Shown here piece by piece: positions 43,339-53,117 of a stretch of DNA of 64,000 nt (its first letter is position 1; each line of letters begins with the position of its first letter). A program made the position numbers and the translations under genes. The stretch lies in NCBI RefSeq assembly GCF_000368045.1, contig NZ_KB849230.1, positions 135,124 to 199,123 of the forward strand, written 5' to 3'. Source of the DNA: Acinetobacter johnsonii CIP 64.6 (GTDB lineage: Bacteria > Pseudomonadota > Gammaproteobacteria > Pseudomonadales > Moraxellaceae). The notes under the pieces are model-generated. The model did no database searches. It saw nothing but the letters and a program-made list of their open reading frames with translations, and was not told where the DNA came from.

Positions 43339-45417
43339 TTAATGATTTCTTGAAACACTGTCATTAACAATTCGTGGTGTCACAAAAATCAATAACTCAG
43401 TTTGCATGGTAGTTTTGACATTGTTCTTAAATAAATTCCCCACCACTGGTAAATCAGCTAGAAATGGCACTTTTTCATAGTCATTACGCTTCACATCATC
43501 AAAAATGCCACCCAGTACAACCGTCTCACCATCATCTACCAAGACATTGGTTTGTAATTCACTGGTGTCAATCGCAATACCATCATTGGTGATATCACCA
43601 ATCGAGTCTTTTTCAACCATGAGCGCCATTTGAACTTTACCATCTGGAGTAATACTTGGCGTCACTTCTAACTTTAAGTTAGCCGCGCGAAACTCAGTTT
43701 TTAAACCTTCCGTCGCACTCCATGTTTGATAAGGAATCTCTGTACCACGCAAGATATAGGCTTTCTGTTTATCGCCAGTAAGTACTTTAGGCGCTGATAA
43801 CACTTCACCATGACCATCCGCTTGAAGTGCGCTTAACTCAAGGTTTAACATATAGTCTGAAATTTTCAACAAACCAAAGTTAAACGTACCAGCAGTGTTT
43901 GTTGCTAAATCCACACCCAAATCAAAACTTGGCTGGAAATCTCCACCCCACACTGGGCTATTGCCCAGCTTCTTCGCACTCCACTTAATCCCCAATTCAC
44001 GAGAAAAGTCTGTTGATGCTGTGACAATACGTGCTTCGACCATCACCTGTTTCACTGCGACATCCAACAAGTCAATCATGCGACGAATCTTATCAATGTT
44101 CTGCGATGTGTCGTTTACGATTAAAGTATTGGTTCGTAAATCGGCAACCACACTACCGCGTGAACTCAATAAGCTTTCTAAAGCTAGTGAATCTGTGCCA
44201 GCCGTACCGTTGGATGCCGCCCCTTTGCTATTTCGAGAATCTTCTAGCAATTTTAAAATATCAGCAGCTTTCGCATAGCTCAACTGAATATAATCGGTTT
44301 GAATCGGTGCAAGTTTAATACTTTGTGCAATGGCTTTAGCTTCATCATCCTCAGATTTGATCAGTTCAGCTACAGGAGCAATCCAAATTACATTACCATT
44401 ACGTCGTTTATCCAAGTTCTTGGTTTTCATAATGATATCAAGCGCCTGATCCCACGGAACATCCTTCAGGCGCAAGGTAATATTACCTTGTACAGTGTCA
44501 GAAGCCACCATGTTAATGCCTGTAAAATCAGCCAAGAGCTGTAATACACGTCGCACTTCAATATCTTGAAAATCTAAAGAAATCTTTTTGCCTGTATAAG
44601 CACTTGGTGCTTTAGGCTTCATTGGATTTTTATCTTCAGGACGCTTTAAACTAATGGTGAGCTTATCTTCAGCCTGATAAGCCATATATTCAAAACTGCC
44701 ATTCGATTGGATCGTGATCAGGCCGTTACTGCCATCGTTTTGTGCATCGATGGTCGATACAGGCGTTGCGAAATCATTCACATTGAGACGGCGCGATAAG
44801 TGGGCAGGAATTTTATTCCCCAAAACGCGCACCACAATTTTACTGCCTTGTTGTTTCACATCGACAGGGGTATTGCTACCTTTTAAATCAATGACAACTT
44901 GGCCTTCACCGTCTGAACCACGTTGGAATCCAATATTTGAAATACCTTGCTCTGAACGCGCTGCAGCAACAGGTGTTGCTAGCGCTGGGTTCACTGAGTT
45001 AATTTTCAGAATAAAGGTATTACCTTCAACACGTGTAGTAAATGCACCGGCATCAGCCAAATTTACAGTTAAACGTGAACGCTGCGCATCTGAAGTTACA
45101 TCTACTGTACTTGCTTCAGCCGTTGCCACCGCAATGCTGCCTTGTTTTAAGCTCTGCTGTGCTTTATCAAAATCCAAAACCAAACGTGATGGCTGTTCCA
45201 ACTGATAGGCTTGCGGCTGTGGTGGCAAACCGTTGAACATGACACGAATTTCTGTTCCCTGTCCCGGAATTTGCATCGGCACAATATTCGTAATACTGAC
45301 TTGCGCACTTGCAGCCTGCATCACCGCCATTGCAATTGCACCCATTGAAAACTGACGGAACATATGGTTCATCGTATTGCCATCCCCAAATATAAAATCT
45401 TTAGCACTATTTTTCAT
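43339..45417 (-). CDS. pilQ: Type IV pilus secretin PilQ
   Basis: Outer-membrane secretin through which the pilus passes; also needed for DNA uptake. It has 692 residues from ATG 45417 (AGGA upstream); an in-frame start at 45453 would overlap pilP. Two AMIN domains occupy the N-terminal third (SRLVLDFDKAQQSL; GEGQVVIDLKGSNTPV). Secretin/TonB short domain KISLDFQDIEVRRVLQLLADFTGINMVASD and an N1 domain follow. The C-terminal secretin core includes VMVEARIVTAS and ETVVLGGIF, ending TELLIFVTPRIV. Confidence 0.95.
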   Translation of the reverse strand: MKNSAKDFIFGDGNTMNHMFRQFSMGAIAMAVMQAASAQVSITNIVPMQIPGQGTEIRVMFNGLPPQPQAYQLEQPSRLVLDFDKAQQSLKQGSIAVATAEASTVDVTSDAQRSRLTVNLADAGAFTTRVEGNTFILKINSVNPALATPVAAARSEQGISNIGFQRGSDGEGQVVIDLKGSNTPVDVKQQGSKIVVRVLGNKIPAHLSRRLNVNDFATPVSTIDAQNDGSNGLITIQSNGSFEYMAYQAEDKLTISLKRPEDKNPMKPKAPSAYTGKKISLDFQDIEVRRVLQLLADFTGINMVASDTVQGNITLRLKDVPWDQALDIIMKTKNLDKRRNGNVIWIAPVAELIKSEDDEAKAIAQSIKLAPIQTDYIQLSYAKAADILKLLEDSRNSKGAASNGTAGTDSLALESLLSSRGSVVADLRTNTLIVNDTSQNIDKIRRMIDLLDVAVKQVMVEARIVTASTDFSRELGIKWSAKKLGNSPVWGGDFQPSFDLGVDLATNTAGTFNFGLLKISDYMLNLELSALQADGHGEVLSAPKVLTGDKQKAYILRGTEIPYQTWSATEGLKTEFRAANLKLEVTPSITPDGKVQMALMVEKDSIGDITNDGIAIDTSELQTNVLVDDGETVVLGGIFDDVKRNDYEKVPFLADLPVVGNLFKNNVKTTMQTELLIFVTPRIVNDSVSRNH

Positions 45418-45436
45418 TTTTATTCCTTTTCCTTTT

Positions 45437-45964
45437 TTAAGGCGCCGGCCCAATTAATACTAGGCTTCTCGGGCGCTCGACATAGCCCTCACGCCCATCC
45501 GGAATAATTTCAATCAAATCAATTTGTGTAGCGGTGATATTAATCACACGACCATGATTCATCCCCAAATAACTACCACGCTGCACGCGTTCAATTTCAC
45601 CATCAGGGGTTTGAATCAACGCCAAAATTTGTCCATTTTGTCCACGCATGCTGCCTTTCATGTTAAGCGATTCAATCGCATAACTTTCCAAGGGTTGTAA
45701 TTGGCGAGATAAGTTTGGATAAACACGCTTTCCAGCCATAATTTTCAGTTCAGCCGCTAATGAGCTTGGCATAAACGGACTTTTTAATTGATGCGCGGCA
45801 TAATTAAAAGTCGGTACAGGTGGGAAATCTGGCGCAGGTTCAATCGGCAATGGTGGCTGATTACGAATTTCAGCCATTTGCATATTGACCGCATCAATAC
45901 GTGAATCACAACCGATAAGGAATAGTCCAACGCAGAGACTAAGCATGAGATTTTGATATTTCAT
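45437..45964 (-). CDS. pilP: Type IV pilus lipoprotein PilP
   Basis: Lipoprotein of 175 residues with lipobox FLIGC (Cys19). Its C-terminal domain (LESYAIESLNMKGSMRGQNGQILALIQTPDGEIERVQRGSYLGMNHGRVINI) docks to PilQ and PilO. It overlaps the pilO stop by TAATG and ends 20 bases before pilQ, so the operon is coupled. Confidence 0.93.
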   Translation of the reverse strand: MKYQNLMLSLCVGLFLIGCDSRIDAVNMQMAEIRNQPPLPIEPAPDFPPVPTFNYAAHQLKSPFMPSSLAAELKIMAGKRVYPNLSRQLQPLESYAIESLNMKGSMRGQNGQILALIQTPDGEIERVQRGSYLGMNHGRVINITATQIDLIEIIPDGREGYVERPRSLVLIGPAP

Positions 45965-46686
45965 TACTGAGCACCTCCTGCATCTGCTTTAGCTGTATTT
46001 TCCACACTTGCAGCAGCTGTCGCCCCGACATAGCGGTAAGTTTTAGCCTTTACACTGTATGAAATTTGCGGAATATCCGTCTTTTTCTCATTATTACTTG
46101 ATGCTGAGATATCGAAGTCATGCAAGGTCACAATACGCGGCAAAGCTGCAATTCCACTGACAAATGAACCAAAAGAATGATAATCACCCGTCGCTTCAAT
46201 AGAAATCGGCTGTTCGATAAAGAACTCTTGGCGAATTTCTGGCTCTAAACGAATATTTTTAAACTTTAATCCAGAATTTACGCCGCTCACGTTGATATCT
46301 TCAACCAAACCCGGAATTTCAGTTTCTTTCGGCAACTGTTCTAACTGCTGATTGAAATTAGCTTCCATTTCTTGCAATTGCGCTTGATATTGCTGCAAGT
46401 TACGTAATTTTGAATCTTTTTCACGAAACTCATTCAGTAAATTTTGTTCTTGTGCATGTGCATTTGAAATCGCATCAAGTTTCGGCTTAATCACGACAAA
46501 ATAACCCAAAGCTCCAATCACTAAAATGATAAAGATCCAACAAGTCAATTTGACTGAAAAGGGCCAACTGCCGTAATTATTGGGATCCAAAGTATTGAAC
46601 TGTTGAAAAAACTTATCAACCGTCATTTTCTTCTTAGTTACAGCATGGTTTTCTGATGTTAATTCTTCAAATTCATCGCGACTCAT
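45964..46686 (-). CDS. pilO: Type IV pilus alignment protein PilO
   Basis: Inner-membrane protein of 240 residues: a cytoplasmic N-terminus, one helix near residues 45-68 (LTCWIFIILVIGALGYFVVI), a periplasmic coiled coil (QEQNLLNEFREKDSKLRNLQQYQAQLQEMEANF) and a ferredoxin-like domain. PilO pairs with PilN and binds PilP. It overlaps pilN by ATGA. Confidence 0.93.
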   Translation of the reverse strand: MSRDEFEELTSENHAVTKKKMTVDKFFQQFNTLDPNNYGSWPFSVKLTCWIFIILVIGALGYFVVIKPKLDAISNAHAQEQNLLNEFREKDSKLRNLQQYQAQLQEMEANFNQQLEQLPKETEIPGLVEDINVSGVNSGLKFKNIRLEPEIRQEFFIEQPISIEATGDYHSFGSFVSGIAALPRIVTLHDFDISASSNNEKKTDIPQISYSVKAKTYRYVGATAAASVENTAKADAGGAQ

Positions 46687-47339
46687 TGTGCTGCCCCCGC
46701 TGTTGAATTATTAACTGTACTTGCGGCTTCAGGTGTCGTCGCATTAGGCGCTACTGGCTGTGCAATCTCATCTAAATCTGCCGTAACCACAAAGGTGCCA
46801 TAGGTTTCTTCAACACGTGGCACGATGGAACTTGGTGCTTTATCTTTTTTCTCTTCAGCAACCAAAAAGGAATTCATAAAGGCATTGCGATACCACGCCG
46901 ATGCTTCGAGATTTCTTAAGAATTCCGCAACCGTATTCGGGCTTTCCGCTTTCCCTTCAATGGTAAATTTATCACCCGTACGCACAAACTTAGTAATGTA
47001 CATATTACTTGGTGTGACACGTACCATTTCATCGACCAAACGCACAGCCACAGGACGTTGACCTTGCAAACCTTGGATCAGCTTCATCCGTTCAACAATC
47101 GCATTGCGCTGCTCTTGCAGACCTTCCAACGACTTTAATTGGACATCTAAGTTTTGATTGGTACTCACCACCAACTGATTGGCTTGTTCTTGATCTTCAA
47201 GTTTTTGACTGTAAAAGAACCAAGCCAAAGCAACAGCTAAAACCCCAACTAATGCAGCCCCAACACAATAGGCAATAAATTCTTTTTTTCGTTTCTCTCT
47301 TAACGCATCACGCCAAGGGAGTAGGTTTATTTTTGCCAT
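46683..47339 (-). CDS. pilN: Type IV pilus alignment protein PilN
   Basis: Protein of 218 residues starting MAKINLLPWRDALREKRKKEF, the conserved cytoplasmic motif INLLPWR that binds PilM. A membrane helix follows (about 24-45), then a coiled coil and a ferredoxin-like periplasmic domain. It overlaps pilM by TAATG and pilO by ATGA. Confidence 0.95.
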   Translation of the reverse strand: MAKINLLPWRDALREKRKKEFIAYCVGAALVGVLAVALAWFFYSQKLEDQEQANQLVVSTNQNLDVQLKSLEGLQEQRNAIVERMKLIQGLQGQRPVAVRLVDEMVRVTPSNMYITKFVRTGDKFTIEGKAESPNTVAEFLRNLEASAWYRNAFMNSFLVAEEKKDKAPSSIVPRVEETYGTFVVTADLDEIAQPVAPNATTPEAASTVNNSTAGAAQ

Positions 47340-48397
47340 TAATCAAAACTCCTCAATGCCAATCCACATGCCACCATGAGTGATGAAGCATCATTTTCAA
47401 TTTTTTTAATGTCGATTTGTGGAGAAAAGCCCATCTGTAAAAATGGGTTGGCAATGGTGACCCGGTAACCTAATTTTTGTTGTAATAACTTCGCCAGTCC
47501 TGGAATATTGGCATTCCCCCCTGCCAATAAAATATGGTCGATCTCATTAAATTGAGAGGACGAAAAGAAGAACTGCAAAGAGCGTGCTGCTTGTTGCACC
47601 ACAGCTTCAAGAAAAGGTTCAAGGACTTCAATATCATAGTCGTCAGGCAGGGTACGGCTTTTTTTGGCACGTCCAGCTTCTTCAAAAGACAAACCATAAC
47701 GATTTTGAATTTCTTGCGTCAGTTGTTTACCCCCGAACACCTGTTCACGGGTATAAATGACTTTATTATTTTGCATGACGGACAAGGTGGTCATGGTGTG
47801 ACCGATGTCCAGAATCCCAACAGTATTTACGCCCATTGGAAGCGTATCTGAAAAAACTTTGAATGCATTTTCAATGGCGAAACTTTCAACATCGGCAATC
47901 TTAGGCGTTAAACCGTCCAACTCCAATGCTTCGGCGCGTGCCTCTACATTTTCAATGCGGGTTGCAACGAGGAGTACATTGACACGATTAGGATTGGCTA
48001 AACGGTCTGGAAGGACTTCAAAGTCTAAACTCGCTTCATCTAATGGGAATGGAATATATTGCTCAGCATCATCACGAATCTGAATTTCACGTTCGTCATC
48101 GTTCATATCGGCATCCATTTCAATGATTTTAGTAATCACCATGGAAGTCGGAACTGCCAGTGCTACGTCTGTCGATTGAACATTGGCCAAATTTACCGCA
48201 CGCTCAAGGGCATCACCAACTGCTTCTGGATTCAATATATTTTTTTCGACCACACTTCCTTCTGGTAAAGGGACAAGTGCATAGCTCTCCACCCAATACC
48301 GATTGTTTTTAACAGAAAGTTCCAATACCTTAACAGAAGTCGAACTAATATCTACTCCTATTAACCCCTTACTTGGCTTACGATATAACCTGAGCAC
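47339..48397 (-). CDS. pilM: Type IV pilus cytoplasmic actin-like protein PilM
   Basis: Actin-like ATP-binding protein of 352 residues: GVDISSTSVKVLEL (phosphate 1), NTVGILDIGHTMTTLSVM (phosphate 2) and LAGGNANIPGL (adenosine) motifs are visible. It links the PilNOP complex to the motor. The start codon is GTG 48397 with AGGAA upstream. It is first in pilMNOPQ and divergent from the PBP1a gene across 165 bases. Confidence 0.95.
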   Translation of the reverse strand: MLRLYRKPSKGLIGVDISSTSVKVLELSVKNNRYWVESYALVPLPEGSVVEKNILNPEAVGDALERAVNLANVQSTDVALAVPTSMVITKIIEMDADMNDDEREIQIRDDAEQYIPFPLDEASLDFEVLPDRLANPNRVNVLLVATRIENVEARAEALELDGLTPKIADVESFAIENAFKVFSDTLPMGVNTVGILDIGHTMTTLSVMQNNKVIYTREQVFGGKQLTQEIQNRYGLSFEEAGRAKKSRTLPDDYDIEVLEPFLEAVVQQAARSLQFFFSSSQFNEIDHILLAGGNANIPGLAKLLQQKLGYRVTIANPFLQMGFSPQIDIKKIENDASSLMVACGLALRSFD

Positions 48398-48562
48398 AGT
48401 ATCATTCCTATTATTTTTTTATCCCCAAAAAAAGTAACCCACTAATTAGTCCGCGTCTATAATTTTATACGGATACAATAACTCATCTAACATTCCGTAT
48501 GTGTACAGGATATACTGACCGCTAATTAGTTTGCCATTAGCTCTTATTAAAACTTACTTGTT

Positions 48563-51091
48563 ATGAAAAAGCTATCTTGTTCGGGCCGTGTTCATCCATT
48601 TTTTTTGATCATTATTATAATGTTGGTCTCAATTCCAATGGGTTTTTATGGCATGTATCTCTATATTGCCCCATCTTTGCCGCAAATGACAACTCTAAAA
48701 AAGGCGCCATTACTAAAACCTTTACAAGTTTATAGTGCGGATAACCAACTCATTTCGGAATACGGTGGCAAGCTATCTGTACCCGTAGATTACGATCAGA
48801 TCCCACGAAGTTTTATTCATGCTTTCTTAGCGGCGGAAGATTCTTCTTTTTTTGAGCATAGTGGTATCAGTTTTAAAGGTTTAGGACGTGCAGTCAGTGA
48901 AAGTATTACTGGCTCAAATGTCCAAACGGGTGGCTCGACCATCACCATGCAAGTGGCAAAAAACTATTATCTCAGTCCCGAGCGTACATTAAAACGTAAA
49001 TTGACTGAGGTTTTTCTAGCCCGAAAAATTGAACAAAATTTGACGAAAGAGGAAATCTTAACCCTCTATGTCAACAAGATTTTCTTGGGTAAAAATGCCT
49101 ACGGTATCGCAGCGGCAGCTAAAATCTACTACAACAAAAGCTTAGACGAACTCAGCATTGCACAAATGGCGATGATTGCAGGTCTGCCTAAAGCGCCGTC
49201 TAAATACAATCCAGTGGTCAACCCCGAACGTGCTTTAGAACGTCGTAACTGGATTTTGGGTCGCATGCTGCAGCTAGGCTATATTAACCAAAGCCAATAT
49301 GAAAAAGGGATTGCTGAACCAATTAACCTCGATATGCCTGACCGCGGGGTAAGTAACCGATTTCCCTACATCGGTGAAATGGTCCGCAGCGAACTGATTG
49401 AAAAGTTCGGCGAGCACGCGATTGACTCTGGTTATAAGGTTTACACCACCATCAACAGTGAACGCCAAGCCTATGCCGAACAAGCGGTACAAGATGGTTT
49501 AGAAGCCTATGACCGTCGTCATGGTTGGCGTGGTGCGGAAGCTCATGACAAACCCTTAAGTAGCTTTAGTGCATTTGCCAACACCTTCCCTGCCGAAGTT
49601 ACCCGTGTCAATCAAAATAGTTTTGATGCCTTAATGCAAGATGGCTCAACGGTAACCGTACCATGGTCTGGCATGTCTTGGACACGCCCTTATCGCAATG
49701 CGAATGCGGTAGGCGGTGCACCATCAAGAGCATCTCAAATTGTTAAAGTGAAAGACATTATACGTCTGCGCCCCAATGACAACAAGACCTCATGGGCTTT
49801 GGTGCAACTGCCTAAGGTTCAGGGCCAGCTGATTGCACTTAACCCAAACAATGGCGCTGTAGAAGCATTGGTTGGTGGTTATAATTTTTATCAATCTAAA
49901 TTTAACCGAACCACACAAGGCTGGCGCCAACCAGGTTCGATTATTAAACCCTTTGTCTATGCACTCGCTTTAGAGCGCGGTATGACACCGTATAGCATGG
50001 TCAATGACAGCCCGATCACCATTGGGAAATGGTCACCACGCAATGCCGATGGTCGCTATTTAGGTATGATTCCCCTGCGTCGTGCACTGTATTTATCGCG
50101 GAATACTGTGTCAGTTCGACTCCTACAAACCGTAGGCATTGAACGTACACGCCAATTGTTCATGGACTTCGGCTTAACCGATGAACAAATTCCGCGCAAC
50201 TACACCATTGCACTCGGAACACCTCAGGTTTTACCGATTCAAATGGCCACAGGTTACTCAGCCTTTGCCAATGGCGGTTATCGTATTCAACCACACTTCA
50301 TCAATCGGATTGAAGATGCCTATGGCAAGGTCATTTATCAGAACAACCCTGAATATGCATGTATCAGTTGTATCTCTCAACAAGAATCAAATCCTCAGCC
50401 TGCTGACACCATCACACCTGATGATGAAGTAATTGAAGTCACCAACCAAGAGCTGAACTCTGCTGAAAAATCGGCAAATCCTGTTGAGATCAACAGTGAC
50501 TATCGCCAAGCGCAACGTATTTTAAAATCCAGTTCTGCTTATGATATGGCGAATATTTTAAAAGACGTGATTCAACATGGTACAGGCCGTGCTGCGCTAC
50601 GTATTGGACGAGATGACTTGGGCGGAAAAACAGGAACCACCAATGATGCAAAAGATGCTTGGTTTGCTGGCTTTAATGGCAAATTAGTGACCGTAGCGTG
50701 GGTCGGTTTCGACCAACCGACAACTTTAGGACGCCGCGAATACGGCGGTGTGGCTGCGCTCCCGATTTGGACAGACTTCATGGCCAAAGCCTTACAAGGC
50801 ACGCCTTCGGCTTGGGTTCAACTCGACGCTAAAGCCAAAGCACCAATTCAACGCCATCAGAAAGAAACACCTCAGAGCAACTTAGGCCCAACCCCACCTT
50901 TGGCGCAGCCGTTGTATCGACCTGCACCAGTGGTGGTTCCACGTGCACCTGAGCGTGACTTTGATGATTTGCCGGGTGAGGAGGAAACGCTAGTTCCAAA
51001 GAATAGTACCCCACCTACCATGCAAGCACCGAAAGAACAACCGAAACCTAAATCAGATGCACTCGATCATTTGATTGATCAAGTCCAATAA
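48563..51091 (+). CDS. mrcA: Penicillin-binding protein 1A
   Basis: Bifunctional class A PBP of 842 residues that polymerises and cross-links peptidoglycan. A membrane anchor (about 13-34) is followed by a GT51 transglycosylase domain (AAEDSSFFEHSGISFKG, GGSTITMQVAKN, KIFLGKNAYGIAAAA). The transpeptidase domain has the active-site SIIK in QPGSIIKPF, SRN in YLSRNTVSV, and KTGT in GGKTGTTNDAKD. The tail is Pro-rich. Divergence from pilM is usual for Acinetobacter and Pseudomonas. Confidence 0.97.
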   Translation: MKKLSCSGRVHPFFLIIIIMLVSIPMGFYGMYLYIAPSLPQMTTLKKAPLLKPLQVYSADNQLISEYGGKLSVPVDYDQIPRSFIHAFLAAEDSSFFEHSGISFKGLGRAVSESITGSNVQTGGSTITMQVAKNYYLSPERTLKRKLTEVFLARKIEQNLTKEEILTLYVNKIFLGKNAYGIAAAAKIYYNKSLDELSIAQMAMIAGLPKAPSKYNPVVNPERALERRNWILGRMLQLGYINQSQYEKGIAEPINLDMPDRGVSNRFPYIGEMVRSELIEKFGEHAIDSGYKVYTTINSERQAYAEQAVQDGLEAYDRRHGWRGAEAHDKPLSSFSAFANTFPAEVTRVNQNSFDALMQDGSTVTVPWSGMSWTRPYRNANAVGGAPSRASQIVKVKDIIRLRPNDNKTSWALVQLPKVQGQLIALNPNNGAVEALVGGYNFYQSKFNRTTQGWRQPGSIIKPFVYALALERGMTPYSMVNDSPITIGKWSPRNADGRYLGMIPLRRALYLSRNTVSVRLLQTVGIERTRQLFMDFGLTDEQIPRNYTIALGTPQVLPIQMATGYSAFANGGYRIQPHFINRIEDAYGKVIYQNNPEYACISCISQQESNPQPADTITPDDEVIEVTNQELNSAEKSANPVEINSDYRQAQRILKSSSAYDMANILKDVIQHGTGRAALRIGRDDLGGKTGTTNDAKDAWFAGFNGKLVTVAWVGFDQPTTLGRREYGGVAALPIWTDFMAKALQGTPSAWVQLDAKAKAPIQRHQKETPQSNLGPTPPLAQPLYRPAPVVVPRAPERDFDDLPGEEETLVPKNSTPPTMQAPKEQPKPKSDALDHLIDQVQ

Positions 51092-51096
51092 GAAAG

Positions 51097-51118
51097 GCCC
51101 GCATCTGCGGGCTTTTTT
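51097..51118 (+). terminator. Terminator after mrcA
   Basis: Stem GCCCGC/GCGGGC with an ATCT loop and six T. It lies between convergent genes. Confidence 0.9.
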
Positions 51119-51122
51119 ATAC

Positions 51123-51929
51123 TTATGCTTTTTTCTGAAACAGTAAAATTTGATACTGTGCCTGTAGTTCAAAAGCTGTTTGAGCCTCTAAAGCTTCACG
51201 GCGCTCTTGTTTTGCTTTATAGGCATAAGGGGTCATGGCAATCAGGTTTTTTAAGTCCTGCTGATTAAGCTTAAGTTCAGCATCAACAACATCATCACTC
51301 ACCAAATCAAACGCATCACTCAACTGCTCTACAAATTTGCTCGGCTCATGTGGCTTCACCTCTTCGAACAAAGCCTCACGCATTGCATATAAATGCTGAG
51401 GCGCAGGCGTCACCACCAATAAATATCCTTGCGGCTTGAGCACCCTTAAAATCTCTTGTTTTGGAATCGGGCTAAACAAACTACTACATAGATCAATCGA
51501 TTGATCCAACACGGGTAAAGTTGCTCCTGTACCCACCACCCACGTGATATTTTTATTGATTTTCGCAGCCACTTGCACTGCATTTTTTGCAATATCTACA
51601 CCGACACATTGCAGCACTTCAGCCTGCATCGCATCGGTGTAATAGCCTTCACCACAGCCGATATCGAGTAAATTTTCAATACGTAACTCACGTACCTTAT
51701 TGACCACTGCTTGCTGTAAAGGCGCGTAATGACCTGCACTTAAGAAGGCACGGCGAGCTTGTACCGACTCAGGCGTATCCCCCGGATTTTTGCTGTGCTT
51801 ATGTTGAACGACATGCAGATTGACGTAGCCTTGTTTCGCCACATCATAACTATGTGAATTCGCACAGCGCCATGTTCTTTCGTTTAAAGTTAAAGCCTCA
51901 CGACACACAGGACACATGAGCAGATTCAT
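51123..51929 (-). CDS. rlmA: 23S rRNA (guanine-745-N1)-methyltransferase RlmA
   Basis: Protein of 268 residues. The N-terminal zinc site is C-P-V-C with the later CANSH pair, followed by HVVQHKHSKNPGDT and the SAM-binding LLDIGCGEGYYT. These match RlmA, which methylates G745 in helix 35. ATG 51929 is preferred over ATG 51941 because MNLLMCPVC is the family start. It is the last gene after mraY on the minus strand but is separated by a terminator. Confidence 0.9.
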   Translation of the reverse strand: MNLLMCPVCREALTLNERTWRCANSHSYDVAKQGYVNLHVVQHKHSKNPGDTPESVQARRAFLSAGHYAPLQQAVVNKVRELRIENLLDIGCGEGYYTDAMQAEVLQCVGVDIAKNAVQVAAKINKNITWVVGTGATLPVLDQSIDLCSSLFSPIPKQEILRVLKPQGYLLVVTPAPQHLYAMREALFEEVKPHEPSKFVEQLSDAFDLVSDDVVDAELKLNQQDLKNLIAMTPYAYKAKQERREALEAQTAFELQAQYQILLFQKKA

Positions 51930-51956
51930 TATTTTCTCCAAGACATTACCTCACGC

Positions 51957-51984
51957 ATAAAAAAAGCCGGCAAATACCGACTCT
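51957..51984 (-). terminator. Terminator after mraY
   Basis: On the minus strand, stem AGTCGG/CCGGCT (one G-T pair) with a six-base loop is followed by a T run. Confidence 0.75.
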
Positions 51985-51998
51985 TTTCATACTTTTGC

Positions 51999-53117
51999 TT
52001 AGCGCAATTTTAAAGTCATTAGCCCTAAAACTACCAGCATAATTGTGATAATCCAAAAACGAATCACCACTTGGGTTTCACGCCAGCCTTTTTTCTCATA
52101 ATGGTGGTGTAAAGGTGCCATCAGAAATACCCGTTTATTGCGCATTCTGAGAGAACCAATTTGCAAGAAGACTGAAATCGCTTCGACCAAAAACACACCA
52201 GCCATAATGGCAAAGACAATTTCCTGACGAACCATGACCGCAATTGTACCGAGCATTGCACCCAATGATAATGCACCCACATCGCCCATAAAAACCTGTG
52301 CAGGGTGTGCATTAAACCAAAGGAAGGCTAGACCTGCGCCAATCATGGCTGCACAAATCACCACCAACTCAGAAGCAAAGCGCACATAAGGAATATGTAA
52401 ATAATTGGCAAAACGGACATCACCGGCCAAATATGCAAATACACCTAAACCCGCTGCAACCAGCACTACAGGCATAATCGCTAAACCGTCCAAACCATCG
52501 GTCAGGTTCACGGCATTTGATGCACCATTAATCACCAAATAGGTGAAAATGATAAAACCAATACCCAACGGGATCACCGACAAAGGAATACTTAAATCTT
52601 TAAAAAATGGAATCAGCAGATCCAGCATATTTGCGGTATGTACAGGATTGCTCTGTTGTTGCGCAATTACATACAGCGCAATACCTGCGCCCAGTGACGC
52701 AAGCGACGTCCAGAAGAACTTTTTACGGGCAGGTAAGCCGGCATTGTCTTTATAGCGAATCTTGATCCAGTCATCGGCCCAACCCACTGCACCAAAAATC
52801 ACCATCACTGCCAAGACAATCCATACATAAGGGTTGGATAAGTCTGCCCACAACAGTGTGGAGATACCAATTGAGAGTAAGATCAGCACCCCCCCCATGG
52901 TTGGTGTACCCATTTTTTTGGCATGATTTTCAGGAGCATATGAACTCACGGCTTGACCATATTTGAGTGCTTGCAACTTGCGAATCATCACAGGACCGAG
53001 CACTAGACCAATGGTCAGTGCGGTTAAAACACTGAGCAAAGAACGCAATGTTAAATAACGAACCACCTGAAACGAACTATGGTAGCCCGCCAGTTGTTCA
53101 AATAACCATAACAACAT
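51999..53117 (-). CDS. mraY: Phospho-N-acetylmuramoyl-pentapeptide-transferase MraY
   Basis: Multi-spanning inner-membrane enzyme that makes lipid I. It has 372 residues and about ten helices. Conserved acidic sites appear in KKMGTPTMGGVL, GWADDWIK, NAVNLTDGLDGLA and FMGDVGALSLG, with MAPLHHHYEKKGW near the end. It starts directly after the murF stop. As a dcw gene it follows murE and murF. Confidence 0.97.
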   Translation of the reverse strand: MLLWLFEQLAGYHSSFQVVRYLTLRSLLSVLTALTIGLVLGPVMIRKLQALKYGQAVSSYAPENHAKKMGTPTMGGVLILLSIGISTLLWADLSNPYVWIVLAVMVIFGAVGWADDWIKIRYKDNAGLPARKKFFWTSLASLGAGIALYVIAQQQSNPVHTANMLDLLIPFFKDLSIPLSVIPLGIGFIIFTYLVINGASNAVNLTDGLDGLAIMPVVLVAAGLGVFAYLAGDVRFANYLHIPYVRFASELVVICAAMIGAGLAFLWFNAHPAQVFMGDVGALSLGAMLGTIAVMVRQEIVFAIMAGVFLVEAISVFLQIGSLRMRNKRVFLMAPLHHHYEKKGWRETQVVIRFWIITIMLVVLGLMTLKLR